Shown: positions 63,900-64,000 of the stretch, one piece after another
Layout of the letters: every line of letters begins with the position of its first letter
How positions within the stretch are numbered: position 1 is the first letter of the stretch
DNA from: Nonomuraea terrae
Lineage (GTDB): Bacteria > Actinomycetota > Actinomycetes > Streptosporangiales > Streptosporangiaceae
Direction: 5' to 3'
Length of the DNA stretch: 64,000 nucleotides
NCBI RefSeq assembly: GCF_004348995.1
Contig: NZ_SMKQ01000024.1
Coordinates: forward strand, 1 to 64,000
Program-made: the position numbers and the translations under genes
Notes under the pieces: model-generated
What the model was told of the DNA's origin: nothing
Database searches by the model: none
The model's input: only the letters and a program-made list of their open reading frames with translations

Positions 63900-64000
63900 A
63901 TGGCAAAAAACGAACTCGCCCGCTTCCTGCGCGATCGCCGGGAGAGGCTCCGTCCCGGTGACGTCGGGCTGCCCGCCGGGGACCGCCGCCGTACGCCGGG
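63900..64000 (+). CDS. N-terminal part of an XRE (MmyB-type) regulator, cut by the window edge
   Basis: About 33 residues visible: MAKNELARFLRDRRERLRPG, then DVGLPAGDRRRTPG. This matches the start of the MmyB-type XRE regulator at 26287-27162 (LSDFLRKRREALQP). GGGAGG lies seven bases before ATG 63900. The gene continues outside the window. Confidence 0.85.
   Translation, partial: MAKNELARFLRDRRERLRPGDVGLPAGDRRRTP

Overview
This is high-GC actinobacterial chromosome. GTG and TTG starts, GAGG-type ribosome sites, the bacterial proteasome activator Bpa, a sigma factor with a CU044_5270-type partner, many TetR and MmyB-type XRE regulators, and the order pheA - serS - csp - HAD - bpa - tRNA-Ser suggest a Streptosporangiales organism, perhaps Nonomuraea-like. 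That placement is inference; no rRNA is present.

Layout. 1-4.5 kb: a partial GT-C glycosyltransferase, a large membrane protein with an alkaline-phosphatase-like exodomain, a GT87 mannosyltransferase-type protein and a DUF4446 protein. 4.6-15.2 kb: conserved housekeeping block with pheA, serS, a cold-shock gene, a HAD phosphatase, bpa with a quinone oxidoreductase, a ParA/MinD-like ATPase with a repeat-rich tail, tRNA-Ser(TGA), a Nudix-NYN fusion and an M15 peptidase. 15.2-18.9 kb: an overlapping operon (MFS exporter, two paralogous small membrane proteins, universal stress protein) divergent from a TetR gene across a candidate operator. 18.9-22.9 kb: luciferase-like oxidoreductase, a DUF6745 pair, and an SDR/TetR divergent pair with two clear inverted repeats between them.

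22.9-38.7 kb is a worn accessory zone. Intact oxidoreductases, serine hydrolases, a FAD monooxygenase, an AlkD-like protein and a secreted PQQ-propeller/beta-helix fusion are mixed with many broken genes: a peptidase S51, an ADP-ribosyltransferase-like tail, two SDRs, a TetR, a short PH-domain protein, an XRE helix and a tyrosine integrase tail. Some frameshifts could be sequencing errors, but the internal deletions cannot be explained by single-base errors.

38.7-43.4 kb holds a two-component system, a netrin/TIMP-like membrane protein, a DUF1259 protein and an acetyltransferase. 43.4-52.0 kb is a copper island: MFS exporter, DUF4396 membrane protein, copA, a His-rich secreted protein, copZ, csoR, a DUF305 lipoprotein and a second MFS exporter. 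Five copies of a 17-bp motif close to ATACCC-N5-GGGTAT lie in its intergenic regions. Together they look like one CsoR regulon that reaches beyond the classical csoR-copZ-copA operon; this is the most coherent system in the window. Strong hairpins close both sides of it.

52.2-64 kb: an ECF sigma factor/CU044_5270 pair, a truncated zinc alcohol dehydrogenase in an operon, several small conserved proteins, a sulfotransferase-like protein, a 1033-residue SARP/AAA regulator, an alpha/beta hydrolase related to fluoroacetate dehalogenases but with altered pocket residues, and an SDR divergent from an XRE gene cut by the window edge.
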